From Odiellus spinosus (taxonomy: Eukaryota > Arthropoda > Arachnida > Opiliones > Phalangiidae): DNA of 64,000 bases. Under the pieces are notes generated by a model, which worked only from the letters and a program-made list of their open reading frames with translations, had not been told where the DNA came from and did not search any database. Location of the stretch: contig OY987232.1 in assembly GCA_963920705.1 (NCBI GenBank), positions 7,752,200 to 7,816,199 of the forward strand, read 5' to 3'. The translations under genes and the position numbers were made by a program. Below, piece by piece: positions 1-11,345 of the stretch; positions within the stretch are counted from its first letter, which is position 1, and every line of letters begins with the position of its first letter.

Positions 1-267
1 TTAGCTAGACTTAACCCTAGTTATATATAATCTTCGTCTAATTTCCACCAGACGTCACGACGTGATGTCCGATACAAATTTAAAATTTCTATTTTTTCAA
101 TATATCGATTTTCCTACCAAGTGGTCTCCCGAAAAAACCAAGCAGCGCTCGAAGCTGCATAGCTTTACGATCGAGTGTTAGACTCTGATCCGCGTTTCCA
201 CAGGTACTTGGTAAAACTTAAGCGAAAAACTCATTATATCTTCATAGATGTACAATACAGAAAACAG

Positions 268-530
268 GCCGTCGTTAATAAGGGGTCGTCGCGAACTAAG
301 GTAGCTTATGAATGTTTCAGTTCAAGTCTGCCATTAATGAAAACTCAAAAACATAACACAAGTCGTCGTTAATAAGGGGTCGTCGCGAACTATATAAAAA
401 GGTTGCTTATGAATGTTTCGCTTCTAGTCTGTGAGAAATGAAAACTCAAAAAACAGTAAACAATTCGTCGCGAACGAAATAAAAAATGAGCTTATGCGTT
501 TGGGGCTCGACTATGTCCGTAATGAAAAAC
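268..530. repeat. degenerate tandem repeat, ~93 bp x ~3
   Basis: Three diverged copies of a unit containing GGGGTCGTCGCGAAC, then GCTTATGAATGTTTC, then ATGAAAACTCAAAA are seen at about 271, 364 and 465. The third copy is the most diverged. The rest of 1-870 shows no coding signal that I can support. Confidence 0.6.
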
Positions 531-871
531 ATGATTTGACAAACCTGATTTGAAAAACCTGATTTGAAAAACATATATAAGAGAAAGTTTTTTCGATTCG
601 ATGACCTACTTCGTCTTCTTGCACGACGCCAACGCCAACGCCGCAGTGAATACAGTACCTAGGGTTGGGTCTAGCTAAAAACGTCGTTTTAAGGGAAGAA
701 GAGAATTAAGGTTAGTTGTAAAAGACTAAACGCGAATGACGACGAGGTACGCTTTACCGAGGAATGCTAAATTTCATTGGTTTCAAATTAAGAGGGCGGA
801 TAGGTAGGTATTCCTTTCACTTCATTTTGAAAATATATTTTTTAAAGTTTATACTTGATATTGCTTTCACT

Positions 872-1697
872 TTTCAATTCAATTCAATTCAATTCAATTT
901 ATTTATTTGATTATCCTGCTCAATTACAATACAGACGTAAGGGGCCAAGTCTTAAAAGACTTATAGGCCCTGGTAACTTTGGCAAAAAGGAGCAAGCAGT
1001 TTACAACTTTTATTGAGTTAACAACGTTTTAGAAATTAATACTTAGTTGTAGGGTAGTGGACACGTTAAACGTGTGTTTTTATTTTTTATTTTTAGGGGA
1101 AAAGTACAACTGGTGATACTTTAAGAATCTTTTTAAATTGACCTAGAGTGTTCGTCTTTTGGTATACTAAATTATAATGTTTAACAGCAGAATAGAGAAG
1201 AGATTTAATTTTTTTTGAAGTTCTGGCCGTTGGTATAGATAAAATCGATTTAATTCTCGTGTTGTATTTACTTTGAGTTGCGAATTTAAATATAGAGGTT
1301 TTTGGTTGGGTTAAGGATTTGTGAATAAAAATTAGTGACTGATAACGGTATAATTGATATATATTGAGTATACCTGATTTTTTGAACAGCGGCTCTGAGT
1401 GAGCTAAGTAGGGTTGTTTATAGATGTTGCGGATAATACGTTTTTGTAGAACCAACAACCGATCCATATTTTGGTTTGAGGTGTTTCCCCAAATAGATAT
1501 ACAATAGCTTAAATAAGAATGGACTAGCGTAAAATATAACTGGCGGCATAATTGATCCGTTATAATCGGACGTATTTTACTTATTATGTAGATATTATAA
1601 GATATTTTTTTTTACTTATATTAGATATTTGATGATCCCAATTTAATTTAGAGTCAAGGAAAATTCCAAGATATTTACATACAGATACTCTAGTTAT
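872..1697 (-). mobile_element. CR1/L2-like LINE, 3' part (split by the CACTA element)
   Basis: This is the downstream part of a non-LTR retrotransposon on the minus strand. It resumes exactly where the fragment at 13852-16810 stops, with the 12-kb CACTA element between. It holds the end of the reverse transcriptase ORF, a short 3'UTR and a terminal (AATTG)n microsatellite at 872-899 (TTCAA on the plus strand), which is a common LINE 3' end. Reading across the two fragments, the RT connection region (INNEAI ... TRVSVCKYLGIFLDSKLNW) continues in frame if the element and one copy of a 2-bp AT duplication are removed. Confidence 0.85.
1093..1697 (-). pseudogene. LINE ORF2 C-terminal end
   Basis: The translation gives the region that follows the RT core in CR1/L2-type LINEs: KYLGIFLDSKLNWDHQI, then YFTLVHSYLSYCISIWG, then LQKRIIRNIYKQPYLAHSEP and LFKKSGILNIYQLYRYQ, ending at a TAA at 1093. 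The reading frame is broken near 1590-1620 in a T-rich stretch, so the segment is not open throughout. The upstream part of the ORF lies at 13852-16013. Confidence 0.8.
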
Positions 1698-1890
1698 CCC
1701 CAGTAGCAAAAAACAGTCGGCCCGACCAAAGAAGAAAGAGTCGGATCGGTCGCCCACGCGCACGGTCGGGCAGGCCAGGTCCATGTCCAAGCCAATGACT
1801 AGCCAATGCCCAGTCGGTAAATAGCCGGTCTGACTGTTGACCGACCCAATACCGGCTACCGATTGTGACCTATTTAAAGGTCGGATGAGA
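1698..1890. promoter_or_regulatory. CACTA left subterminal motif cluster
   Basis: GTCGG/CCGAC-type pentamers are dense here in both orientations (CAGTCGGCCCGACC, GAGTCGGATCGGTCG, CAGTCGGTAAATAGCCGG and others). The same AGTCGGC core occurs near the right end. In CACTA elements such subterminal motifs bind the transposase; that role is inferred here. Confidence 0.5.
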
Positions 1891-2505
1891 AACGGTTAGG
1901 CGGCCTATTCGACTTGAAGGGAACACTTTATAAAATACCAATTTAGCTACCGATTTCGTGCTCTTTTATAGTCGGCGCCTCGAGTACCCTACTGTATTAT
2001 ATAACACCGATTTCGGCGCTTTTAATGGTCGGATGAGAAACGGTTAGGTGGCCTATTCGACTTGAAGGGGACACTATATATAACACTAATTTAGCTACCG
2101 ATTTCATGCCCTTCTATATTCGGCGCCTCGAGTACCCTACTGTATTATATAACACCGATTTCGGCGCTTTTAATGGTCGGATGAGAAACGGTTAGGTGGC
2201 CTATTCGACTTGAGGGGGACACTATATTTAACACAAATTTAGCTACCGATTTCGTGCCCTTTTATAGTCGGCGCCTCGAGTACCCTACTGTATTATATAA
2301 CACCGATTTCGGTGCTTTTAATGGTCGGATGAGAAACGGGTAGGTGGCCTATTCGACTTGAAGGGGACACTATATATAACACTAATTTAGCTACCGATTT
2401 CGTGCCCTTTTATAGTCGGCGCCTCGAGTACCCTACTGTATTGTACAACACCGATTTCGGCGCTTTTAATGGTCGGATGAGAAACGGTTAGGTGGCCTAT
2501 TCCAC
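1879..2505. repeat. left subterminal tandem array, ~147 bp x ~4.3
   Basis: The unit starts GTCGGATGAGAAACGG and includes ATTTAGCTACCGATTT and GGCGCCTCGAGTACCC. Starts lie near 1880, 2029, 2175, 2323 and 2470. Copies are nearly identical. Each carries several CCGAT/GTCGG motifs, which links the array to the terminal motif cluster. Confidence 0.85.
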
Positions 2506-2951
2506 CCGAATAATACACAAAATCTTGGCCAGATTATTTTGGGTTTCTTACCTGCTTAAGAGATAGATAAATAGTCGTTGAGGCACTATGCGGTCTGTAA
2601 AATTTACACTGAAATTTTTACTTTACTTAAATATGAAAAGATAAAAATTAACAATCATTTTAAAAATTAACATCACTTTATTTTGGAATTTATGTGTTTG
2701 AACAAATTCATTCAGAAATCTCGTTTTAAAAATGCGCCAAAATAATATCAAAGAAAACAGCATTCCTTAATTTGTACAGCCGTACTATTTAAAAGTTTAA
2801 ATAAAATCCATAATTGTACAATGTTTTGCCTAAATTTGTACTAAATTATAAATTTTTCATTAGAAATATTTAAATGGAATGCCCAAAATGTCTAAAAAAC
2901 GTTTAAAATCGATGTTAGAAAAATACTAATAGTAATTATTATCTATATTAT
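2506..2951. other. CACTA element, AT-rich non-coding stretch
   Basis: The sequence lies between the left subterminal array and the last exon of the DUF4806-like gene. It is AT-rich with many stops in all frames and would be the 3'UTR/flank of that gene. Nothing else was recognised. Confidence 0.5.
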
Positions 2952-3154
2952 TCATTTTGTGCGCTTCTTCCTTCCACCATTTCTATCTTTGCTATGTTTA
3001 ACCCAGTCACGAACTACCTGTTCAATTTCAAAATCTGTTGACCGAAGGCACTTTGGGTTTAAACGAACAGCGGCTAAAGAAAGATAATTTAGTTCAATCA
3101 ATTGAATAACATTTGCTCATTTTATAAATTAAACTTGGGTCAAATTTCTTATAA

Positions 3155-3551
3155 AGGGAGAATACAACGTAATAACAAGTGATTTTTTATCGATTCCTGA
3201 TCATTTGAATAGGCCTAATACGCTAGTAAAAGGTTTTTAAAACAAATATTAAACGAGAAATAAATTAAAAACCCGTAAAAAATTCATTGAAATCCTGCGT
3301 GCCCCAGTATAAGGAGTAGTGACCAATGAGGAAAAACCCTTATGACGGGCCTTGGCTCATTTCTCGCTTCTCCGTAGCTGGGGCACGCAGGATCTCCATG
3401 AATCCCGCTAAACCTATTTTTACTGGTAAGTTTTTAATTTATTTCTCGTTTAATATTTGTGTTTAAAAACCTTTTACTAGTGCTTTAGGCCCATTGAAAC
3501 TATAAGGAATCGAGAAAAAAAAATCACTTGTTATTAGGTTGCATTCTCCCT
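3155..3551. mobile_element. palindromic MITE with piggyBac-like ends
   Basis: An inverted-repeat element begins AGGGAGAATACAACG and ends GTTGCATTCTCCCT. It is flanked by ATAA and TAAA, which are decayed TTAA sites. It sits in the last intron of the DUF4806-like gene. A better preserved relative with intact TTAA duplications lies at 58712-59101. The arms run about 130 bp and the centre holds GTGCCCCAG/CTGGGGCAC. Confidence 0.7.
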
Positions 3552-4422
3552 TAAAATAAATGGATTTGATTTGGCTTTAAGTAAATTTCTCATTTAAAAG
3601 GATGGAATTATACTACCCAACAAATAGTTCTAGTTCATGAAAATACTAATTCGCTTTGTTTTAAAACTTAGGAAATTTATCGAAGTGGGCTACCACACAT
3701 TTTAGCCTGCCTAATATTCCTGAATTAAATTGTCTATTGACAATACAAATTTCTAGATGCAACTACGTTATCAGAGATCTAAGAAAAACTTTTCGTGAAT
3801 CAATGTAAACTTTGATATTATTTTAAATATATTTACCTTTAAGCACTTGGATTATTTTCAGTTTTTTCAATGCAATTTTACCGTTGGCACCAATCCAATT
3901 TACTTTTAGAGATAGCTGATGTGATAGGGTTTCATTTAAAATTCTCCTCGTCGTACTTCTCATATTATTGCCTCCCCATGATGCTAGCTTACTGACCTTA
4001 AATTATCAATAAAGGTCGAGGTTAAAATTACTTAATAAAAGTTTAAATTCCTACTATTTTCTTCGTGTTTTCTGGGTCATCGATTCTTAACTCCAAGTCA
4101 TTCAAATCAGATTCAGTTTTCAATGGCAAGGTCAAAAAAGGAATATCTTCTGATTGAATAGGTTTGTCAGATAAAATGGAATAAATATGCTTTATCGCTT
4201 CCGATTGATATTGTGATTGTTGCTTTAAGTCGTTTAACACATAAAGGACCTTTTTTTGAAACTCTAAAAATTTCAAATCCAAATTAATTATTAGTCACAT
4301 TTATCAATTCAAATTAAAGCAAAATATTACTTGAATCCATAGTTTCTTTTGATTCATCTCTCATATCTGGCTGTACCCGATGTGTACCTGCATTATTTTA
4401 CTTATTATAGATTGCTAATTAC

Positions 4423-4548
4423 TAACTTTGAGAGCTAGTTGGGGTTAATCTCGACTAACTTTGAGAGCTAGTTGGGGTTAGTCTCGACTAACTTTGAGAG
4501 CTAGTTGGCGTTAGTCTCGACTAACTTTGAGAGCTAGTTGGGACTAGG
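4423..4548. repeat. 33-bp hairpin repeat, short array (4 copies)
   Basis: Four copies of the 33-bp unit GACTAACTTTGAGAGCTAGT + TGGGGTTAGTCTC lie in an intron of the DUF4806-like gene. This is the same unit as the large array at 4889-6160, with TGGGG instead of TGCGG. It ends with a diverged GGGACTAGGCC copy, as the larger array does. Confidence 0.9.
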
Positions 4549-4619
4549 CCTAAATGTATTGCTGCTTTCTCCTATGGATTTATCGAACTTGTTATAATAA
4601 CATGTACTAACCAGAATTA

Positions 4620-7180
4620 TTTTGCTTCTTTACCGTATCCTCAGAGTCGCTTTCAGTTTCAATAATTCCTCGGGAAGTAGAAAACTTGTGTTGATTTAAT
4701 TTATTAGCTGAAATTAAGATTTATTAAATTCACATTATTTTACAAGTTAATAAATTAAAATTACCATCTTTTGACTTCCTTGACGCACGTTTTAGACGAT
4801 CACTGTCTGTAAAATTGTCATAATTATAATATTTTTTTTGCCCAATAAAATGACTTATAATTAGAATGTAGTCCCACTAACCGTCACAACTATCTTTGAG
4901 AGTTTGTTGGGATTAGTCTCGACTAACTTTGAGAGCTAGTTGCGGTTAGTCTCGACTAACTTTGAGAGCTAGTTGCGGTTAGTCTCGACTAACTTTGAGA
5001 GCTAGTTGCGGTTAGTCTCGACTAACTTTGAGAGCTAGTTGCGGTTAGTCTCGACTAACTTTGAGAGCTAGTTGCGGTTAGTCTCGACTAACTTTGAGAG
5101 CTAGTTGCGGTTAGTCTCGACTAACTTTGAGAGCTAGTTGCGGTTAGTCTCGACTAACTTTGAGAGCTAGTTGCGGTTAGTCTCGACTAACTTTGAGAGC
5201 TAGTTGCGGTTAGTCTCGACTAACTTTGAGAGCTAGTTGCGGTTAGTCTCGACTAACTTTGAGAGCTAGTTGCGGTTAGTCTCGACTAACTTTGAGAGCT
5301 AGTTGCGGTTAGTCTCGACTAACTTTGAGAGCTAGTTGCGGTTAGTCTCGACTAACTTTGAGAGCTAGTTGCGGTTAGTCTCGACTAACTTTGAGAGCTA
5401 GTTGCGGTTAGTCTCGACTAACTTTGAGAGCTAGTTGCGGTTAGTCTCGACTAACTTTGAGAGCTAGTTGCGGTTAGTCTCGACTAACTTTGAGAGCTAG
5501 TTGCGGTTAGTCTCGACTAACTTTGAGAGCTAGTTGCGGTTAGTCTCGACTAACTTTGAGAGCTAGTTGCGGTTAGTCTCGACTAACTTTGAGAGCTAGT
5601 TGCGGTTAGTCTCGACTAACTTTGAGAGCTAGTTGCGGTTAGTCTCGACTAACTTTGAGAGCTAGTTGCGGTTAGTCTCGACTAACTTTGAGAGCTAGTT
5701 GCGGTTAGTCTCGACTAACTTTGAGAGCTAGTTGCGGTTAGTCTCGACTAACTTTGAGAGCTAGTTGCGGTTAGTCTCGACTAACTTTGAGAGCTAGTTG
5801 CGGTTAGTCTCGACTAACTTTGAGAGCTAGTTGCGGTTAGTCTCGACTAACTTTGAGAGCTAGTTGCGGTTAGTCTCGACTAACTTTGAGAGCTAGTTGC
5901 GGTTAGTCTCGACTAACTTTGAGAGCTAGTTGCGGTTAGTCTCGACTAACTTTGAGAGCTAGTTGCGGTTAGTCTCGACTAACTTTGAGAGCTAGTTGCG
6001 GTTAGTCTCGACTAACTTTGAGAGCTAGTTGCGGTTAGTCTCGACTAACTTTGAGAGCTAGTTGCGGTTAGTCTCGACTAACTTTGAGAGCTAGTTGCGG
6101 TTAGTCTCGACTAACTTTGAGAGCTAGTTGCGGTTAGCCTCGACTAACTTTGAGAGCTAGTTGGGATTAGGCCTAAATGTATCGCTTCAAGGTGTGCTTT
6201 CTCCTATGGACTTATCGAACTTGTTATAATAACATGTACTAACCAGAATACTTTTGCCTCTTTATCGTAACGTCAGAGTCACTTTCGGTTTCAATAATTT
6301 CTCGGGAAGTAGAAGACTTGTGTTGATTGAATTTATTTGCTGAAATTAAGATTTATTAATAAATTCACATTATTTTAAAAGTTAATAAAATTAAAATTAC
6401 CATCTTTTGACTTCCTTGACGCATGTTTTAGACGATTACTGTCTGTAAAATTGCATTATAATAATTTTTTCCCAATAAAATGACTTATAATTAGAATGTA
6501 GTTCCACTAAACCAACACCACATGGGTTTCGGATTAGGCCTATGTATATATACGAGGTGTAGTTTATTTATGGGTTTTGCCAATTTATAATAACATGTAC
6601 TTACCAGAGTATTTTTTTTTCTTTATCGTATCTTCAGAGTCACTTTCGGTATCAACAGGTTTAATTTAATTGCTATAATAATTAACGAATAATTATTAAA
6701 TATACAATATTTTAGAAGTTAATACAATTATAATTACGTGCGGCTTTTTTTGCATTTCTTGGCGTATGCTCTGAATGTCTACCGTCAGATTCATATTTGC
6801 CCTGCTTTGAAGAATATTTTGCCCCTATAAAAGGACTTAAAGTTACTACGTTAAATGTGTTCCCACCTAACTAAGATTAAGCTCAACCATCTTTTAGAGC
6901 TAGTTGGAATTAGGCTTTACTATCTTCGCAAGGTGTGGTTTCCCTTATAAACTTGGCCATCTTATTTCAAATACATGTACTAACCTGAATATTTCTGGTT
7001 CTTACACGAATCCGCAGATTCACTTTCGCTATCAATAATTTCTTTATAAGGAGATGATAAGCGTTGACTGCTCTTTACTTTATTGCCTGAAATAATATAC
7101 AATATATTTAAGCCTAACTATTGTTGCGAGGTTATAATAATTAATTTTAAAGTATTTACCATTGTCATTTAATTCTGGGC
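4620..7180 (-). pseudogene. four-fold duplicated exon pair of the DUF4806-like gene
   Basis: On the minus strand, a short exon (SDRLKRASRKSK) and a second exon (NQHKFSTSRGIIETESDSED) recur as a pair. Second-exon copies are near 4620-4715, 6245-6345, 6605-6690 and 6985-7090. First-exon copies are near 4768-4805, 6400-6440, 6745-6785 and about 7160. In the copies I checked, the second exon has TTTCAG acceptors, GTTAGTAC donors and the same phase on both sides (enters with 2 nt, leaves with 1 nt), so copies can be added without breaking the frame. The repeated product is an acidic/basic stretch, ETESDSD next to KRASRKSK. Some copies are degraded. Confidence 0.6.
4889..6160. repeat. 33-bp hairpin satellite, ~38 near-identical copies
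   Basis: The unit GACTAACTTTGAGAGCTAGT + TGCGGTTAGTCTC repeats head to tail with almost no variation; only the first and last copies differ. Each unit has GACTAAC and GTTAGTC as inverted 7-mers around an AACT...AGTT inner pair, so every repeat can fold. It lies in an intron of the DUF4806-like gene between two copies of the duplicated exon pair. Confidence 0.95.
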
Positions 7181-8026
7181 TGACACATTCCTTAGCGAAT
7201 TTTGACATTGAAAGATCCTTGTTTATATTTACATCTTCACTCAAGTTGCCCTTACTAGACTTGTCTAAAATGTTGAAAACAAAATTTAGAAAAAAAAGGG
7301 TTTGTTTCTTAAAAAATTACCATTATTATTTTTTAAAATCTCATTCATAAAATCATCACGTTGTGTTTCTAATAAATTAACATCATCTTCTTGTACTTCT
7401 AATGAATTATCTACTGAAAAATTGTTAGTACTATGGCTATTGATTGAGATGTTTACGGTTACCATTTATTAGGAGATTCGGGAAAACTGGTGCTGGTGGT
7501 ACTTCGTACACTTCATCCTTTTTGCTAAACTTTTTCCTTGATGGTTGGACCTCTACTAATGATGGTTCTTCTTCACCATTGGGTACTTCTATAGAAGTGG
7601 TTTTTTTTGCTCTTCTTTGTTTGTTATCTTCAGTATCAGTACTTTTTAAAATGTTAACTTCTTCCCTACTTCTATTTGCTTTTTCCATAGCTTTTTCATA
7701 ATCATCTGAAAATTACACTTATAAATACATTCAAATAAAATAGTCTTCTAAATGAACTTACTAGTCATCAATACACAGTTACATCGTATAACACCCAAGT
7801 GCTGTCAGGAACCAGCGAGTTTTTTAGGGCTCGGAAAAAGTATGATGGACCCATAGTAACATTTTGCCCCTTCTCTTAACCAAATTGATAAAACCACTTC
7901 AACCGTGTCATCTTCCTTAAAATGGCCCACAGCATACTTGGTAAAAAGGAAAGCGAAAGGTTATTCACATTTGTACTTTGTTATATACCATGCATTATTT
8001 ATTAAAAAATTATTCACCCAAATATT

Positions 8027-10119
8027 TTAATAATGTAGCATTGGCACAATGGCAACTTGGCCTTTATGAGGAATTGCTACACATTTCTTACTAATGCTAT
8101 TTATGTCATAAACATGGACAGTTTTTGATAAATTTGAAACTTTAACTATTCCTATCTTTGATGACTTCATTGGGTATACAAACAAGTCACTGACCACTTT
8201 ATAAACGCGCACAAATATGAAGACCTTCTTATTGTTTTTTTGAAATATATTGTCAACTACAACATAATTACCATTTTCTAATAAAACGCTGGAATCACCC
8301 AGACCAATTGATATTACTAACTTATCAGTTTTTATTTTCTTATATGATTTACCTCTTTTAGGGAGATGGCTACAACCGGTTTTTTCATAGTTATAATCAT
8401 AGGGGCTAATAAAATGGTATTCGTTATTTTTAACACCATCGTATAAATCAAAGTTTTCTTTTTCACTTAATCTCTTGCATACTTGCTGCAAAGGCTTATT
8501 CGGAGTTCTTAATTCTTTTTTAATAAATTAGAGTTCATTTTCGAAACAAAAAGCACTAAAACAATCAATCGGTCAAATTTCAACACATCAAGAGGCAAAT
8601 GTGTTAAACTATGTACATTCATAACAATAAACTTGGCACCATAAAGTTTTTGACTCTCGCATACAAACATATTAATAAGTTCTTCTGCATACCCGTTAAG
8701 GTTCCGACATAATTTGGAACTAGACAAAATATAGATAGCGCAGTGGAAAAGCCTAAAGTGTTTTAGGCAATTTGGACCAAGAATACCAATCAATAAAATA
8801 GGGCCAGTATACAATAGAAACTGTCTCAATTCCGTGCCTTTCCATTTATCTATGTACCTAAGTGCTTTTGGTTTACGAGCAAACTCACTGGGGATGTATT
8901 TACGCGCTTGATACAATTTTTCTGATATTAAATCTACATTTTTTTGCCCTAGCCTCACAGAGTACGGCCCTGTTTTGATCCAAAAGTAAAATAGCCTACG
9001 CATAATACCTAAACACACTAAATGCAGATAGTCAAATGGAAATTGAGTAACCATTCCTATTTTAAGAGCTGTAATAGGAGAATGATCCCCTTGTGTATGA
9101 TGTTCTTCATCGAGTTTATCTAAAAAAGACTTATCGGTACGCATTTCTGAGCCATTGGTAATAAATGTCATCCGATTATCTATGCGTTCCCCCTCAACAG
9201 TACACTTATCACAAGAGCTATAACCCGTGTGCCCTTTGGTTCTTTTTACAAACGATTTAGCAGGGGTGTCTAAAATGAATGGGCCTTTTAAATTAACTTG
9301 GTATTTCTTCCCGCCAAAATTATAACCATTTTCCTCAAGCTCTAAAAGTTCATCAATAAAATCTTGAAGATAATCACTTAAAGGCGTAGGTTTTTTTCCA
9401 CCGCAAAAGATTGCAACCATAAAAGGTTTCCCAACCAACCCATTAACAAAATTAAACACAGAGACCAGAATGGGCCAAAATTCCAAAGTTCCACTTTTTG
9501 AAATGGGAACACCATCAATATTAACAGCAAAGGAGATGTCATATTTATAAGGATAATTTTGAATTAGAAAATTTTTGAGACCCCTTTTGACCCCAAAATA
9601 AACAAATTCTCCAGTTCCGAATGCTTTAACTATTGCAGGCGTTTTTTCAGTTTTTAAGAGAGTTCTACTGTCTTTTGGTAGATCATGGCCATGTTTTTGT
9701 AGCAATAATAATAAATTATCCAAAGCTACATGCGTGATTTTATTTTTTAGAGCCCAGCCAGCTAAATCATTGTCAAGTAGTATGTAGGGAGGCTCGTTAG
9801 TATCTAATTTAGTATTCTCGCATTGGTCACTTTCAAATTCAGATTGAATATCAGAACTGTCCAATAAATAACTGTGTGCTGGTGATTGTAGAATGGATCC
9901 TAACTCTTCACTTTCACTAAAATCTAACTCGATCTCATCCGTAATATAGTTTTCACGGACCAAACCCAATTCTCTTTCTCTCTCTGATGTAATATTATAA
10001 TTGCATTCGTTATGAAGCAATTCCTCGTAAGCCTTTCTATTGTTTCTATTTCTTTGCCGTGTAGATAAGGGCTTCAGACAAGAGCCTGAGTCAACATCGG
10101 GCATAGTCAAAAGATCCAT
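8027..10119 (-). pseudogene. CACTA/EnSpm transposase, broken
   Basis: This is a DDE-type transposase of the family seen in animal EnSpm elements. The N-terminal ~130 residues are acidic and low in complexity. The conserved core includes FAVNIDGVPISKSGTLEFWP, FCGGKKPTPLSDYLQDFIDE, FVKRTKGHTGYSSCDKCTVE, DYLHLVCLGIMRRL and ELRQFLLYTGPILLIG. The C-terminal part at 8491-8027 (LQQVCKRLSEKENF ... VYPMKSSKIGIVKVSNLSK) belongs to the same protein. The two parts are separated by a frameshift near 8565 and an in-frame TAA near 8527. The first ATG of the open part is at 10119. About 70 bases separate its end from the DUF4806-like gene, which suggests the two could share a transcript. Confidence 0.85.
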
Positions 10120-10393
10120 ATTGACTCTATTTTAACATCACAGAAATCTTAAATGAATCATTGAAATGAATTTTGGTAAAATTTAATTGAGAAATTTCTT
10201 CCGTGTTATATGTAAATTTGACATAGTACATTATAATTAATGTAGGTAGGTTAGTAAGAGATGTTTTCATTCACACAAGGCAGTAGGGGAAAGTTCTGTT
10301 TAGATAAGAGTGCTTACGGCAGCCATTAGACCCGGCTAAGCTTAAACCTGTTACCTTTATTAATACTATTTTTATCAGAGATGGACTGTTAAA

Positions 10394-10560
10394 CATAGCC
10401 AAGCCTAATACCAACTAACTGGCAAACATAGCTAGGCCTAATTTCAACAAACTGGCAAACATAGCTAAGCCTAATTCCAACTAACTGGCATACATAGCCA
10501 AGCCTTATTAAAACTAGCTTGCTCAGATACTTAAGCCTAATTTCAACTAGGGTGCAACAA
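10394..10560. repeat. 33-bp repeat, second type, ~5 copies
   Basis: The unit CATAGCTAAGCCTAATTCCA + ACTAACTGGCAAA recurs five times with increasing divergence to the right. The period equals that of the satellite at 4889-6160, and both contain ACTAAC and a CTAAT/TTAG element, but the sequences are otherwise different. It lies upstream of the transposase start. Confidence 0.75.
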
Positions 10561-10764
10561 TCAAGTACACAGGAAAAAATAGGACCCTCTTTCTTCCCCA
10601 AGGGTAAGGCAAGATCCAGCCTTAGGAAACCTACTTATTTCACATAGAAAAAAATTTACCCAGAAAATGGCCGTCATGGTAAAAGCGACGGAGCGATACT
10701 ATTCTATAATTACAAAAAAGTATTGAAATAATAACAAAATCTAAAGATATATTCATCCAGTATA

Positions 10765-11345
10765 ATTGGAAGCGCTACTAAAATTCCAAACTCGGCTAAA
10801 AGATTTCATCGAGAAGAAATCTAAAATAAGAGATATCGATTCCAGCCATATAAATGGAAGCGATACTAAAATTCCCCGACGGCTAAAAGACTTCATCGAG
10901 AAGAAATCTAAAATAAGAGAGTTAAGATTCCAGCCGTATAAATGGAAGCGATACTAAAATTCCCCGACGGCTAAAAGACTTCATCGAGAAGAAATCTAAA
11001 ATAAGAGAGTTAAGATTCCAGCCGTATAAAAGGAAGCGATACTAAAATTCCCCGACGGCTAAAAGACTTCATCGAGAAGAAATCTAAAATAAGAGAGTTA
11101 AGATTCCAGCCATATAAATGGAACCCATACTAAAATTCCCCGACGGCTAAAAGACTTCATCGAGAAGAAATCTAAAATAAGAGAGTTAAGATTCTAGCGA
11201 TATTAATGGAAGCGATACTAAAATTCCCCGACGGCTAAAAGACTTCATCAACAAGAAATCTAAAATAAGAGAGTTAAGATTCTAGCGATATAAATGGAAG
11301 CAATACTAAAAATTCCCCGTTCAGCTAATCTAAAATAAGAGATTA
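10765..11345. repeat. ~88-bp tandem array, ~6.5 copies
   Basis: The unit contains GAAGCGATACTAAAATTCCC, GACGGCTAAAAGACTTCATC and GAGAAGAAATCTAAAATAAG. Copies are 90-95% alike by eye and decay at the right end. It is upstream of the transposase gene and may lie in its promoter or 5'UTR. Confidence 0.85.

Larger units (their letters stand above)
2952..7958 (-). pseudogene. CACTA second gene, DUF4806-like, multi-exon
   Basis: This is a second transposon gene, downstream of the transposase on the same strand. Exons I can follow, in transcript order: about 7958-7764 (KYAVGHFKEDDTVEVVL, later TWVLYDVTVY); about 7718-7437 (charged, KANRSREEVNILKSTD); four repeats of a small exon pair (7150-4620); a short exon near 4350-4380; about 4268-4068 (FQKKVLYVLNDLKQQS, LPLKTESDLNDLELRI); 3996-3837 (SWGGNNMRSTTRRIL, NWIGANGKIALKKLKI); and 3073-2952 (AVRLNPKCLRSTDFEI, ending in a lysine-rich tail and TGA). 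The last three match the DUF4806 pattern known from proteins linked to animal CACTA elements, and the phase joins (G|CC) fit. The first exon has a frameshift near 7850, so the gene is probably dead. The start codon was not found. Confidence 0.7.

Noticed and set aside
7444-7701. Plus-strand ORF of 85 codons
   Set aside because: Antisense shadow of the DUF4806-like exon at 7437-7718, whose minus-strand reading has splice sites and charged, plausible protein sequence.
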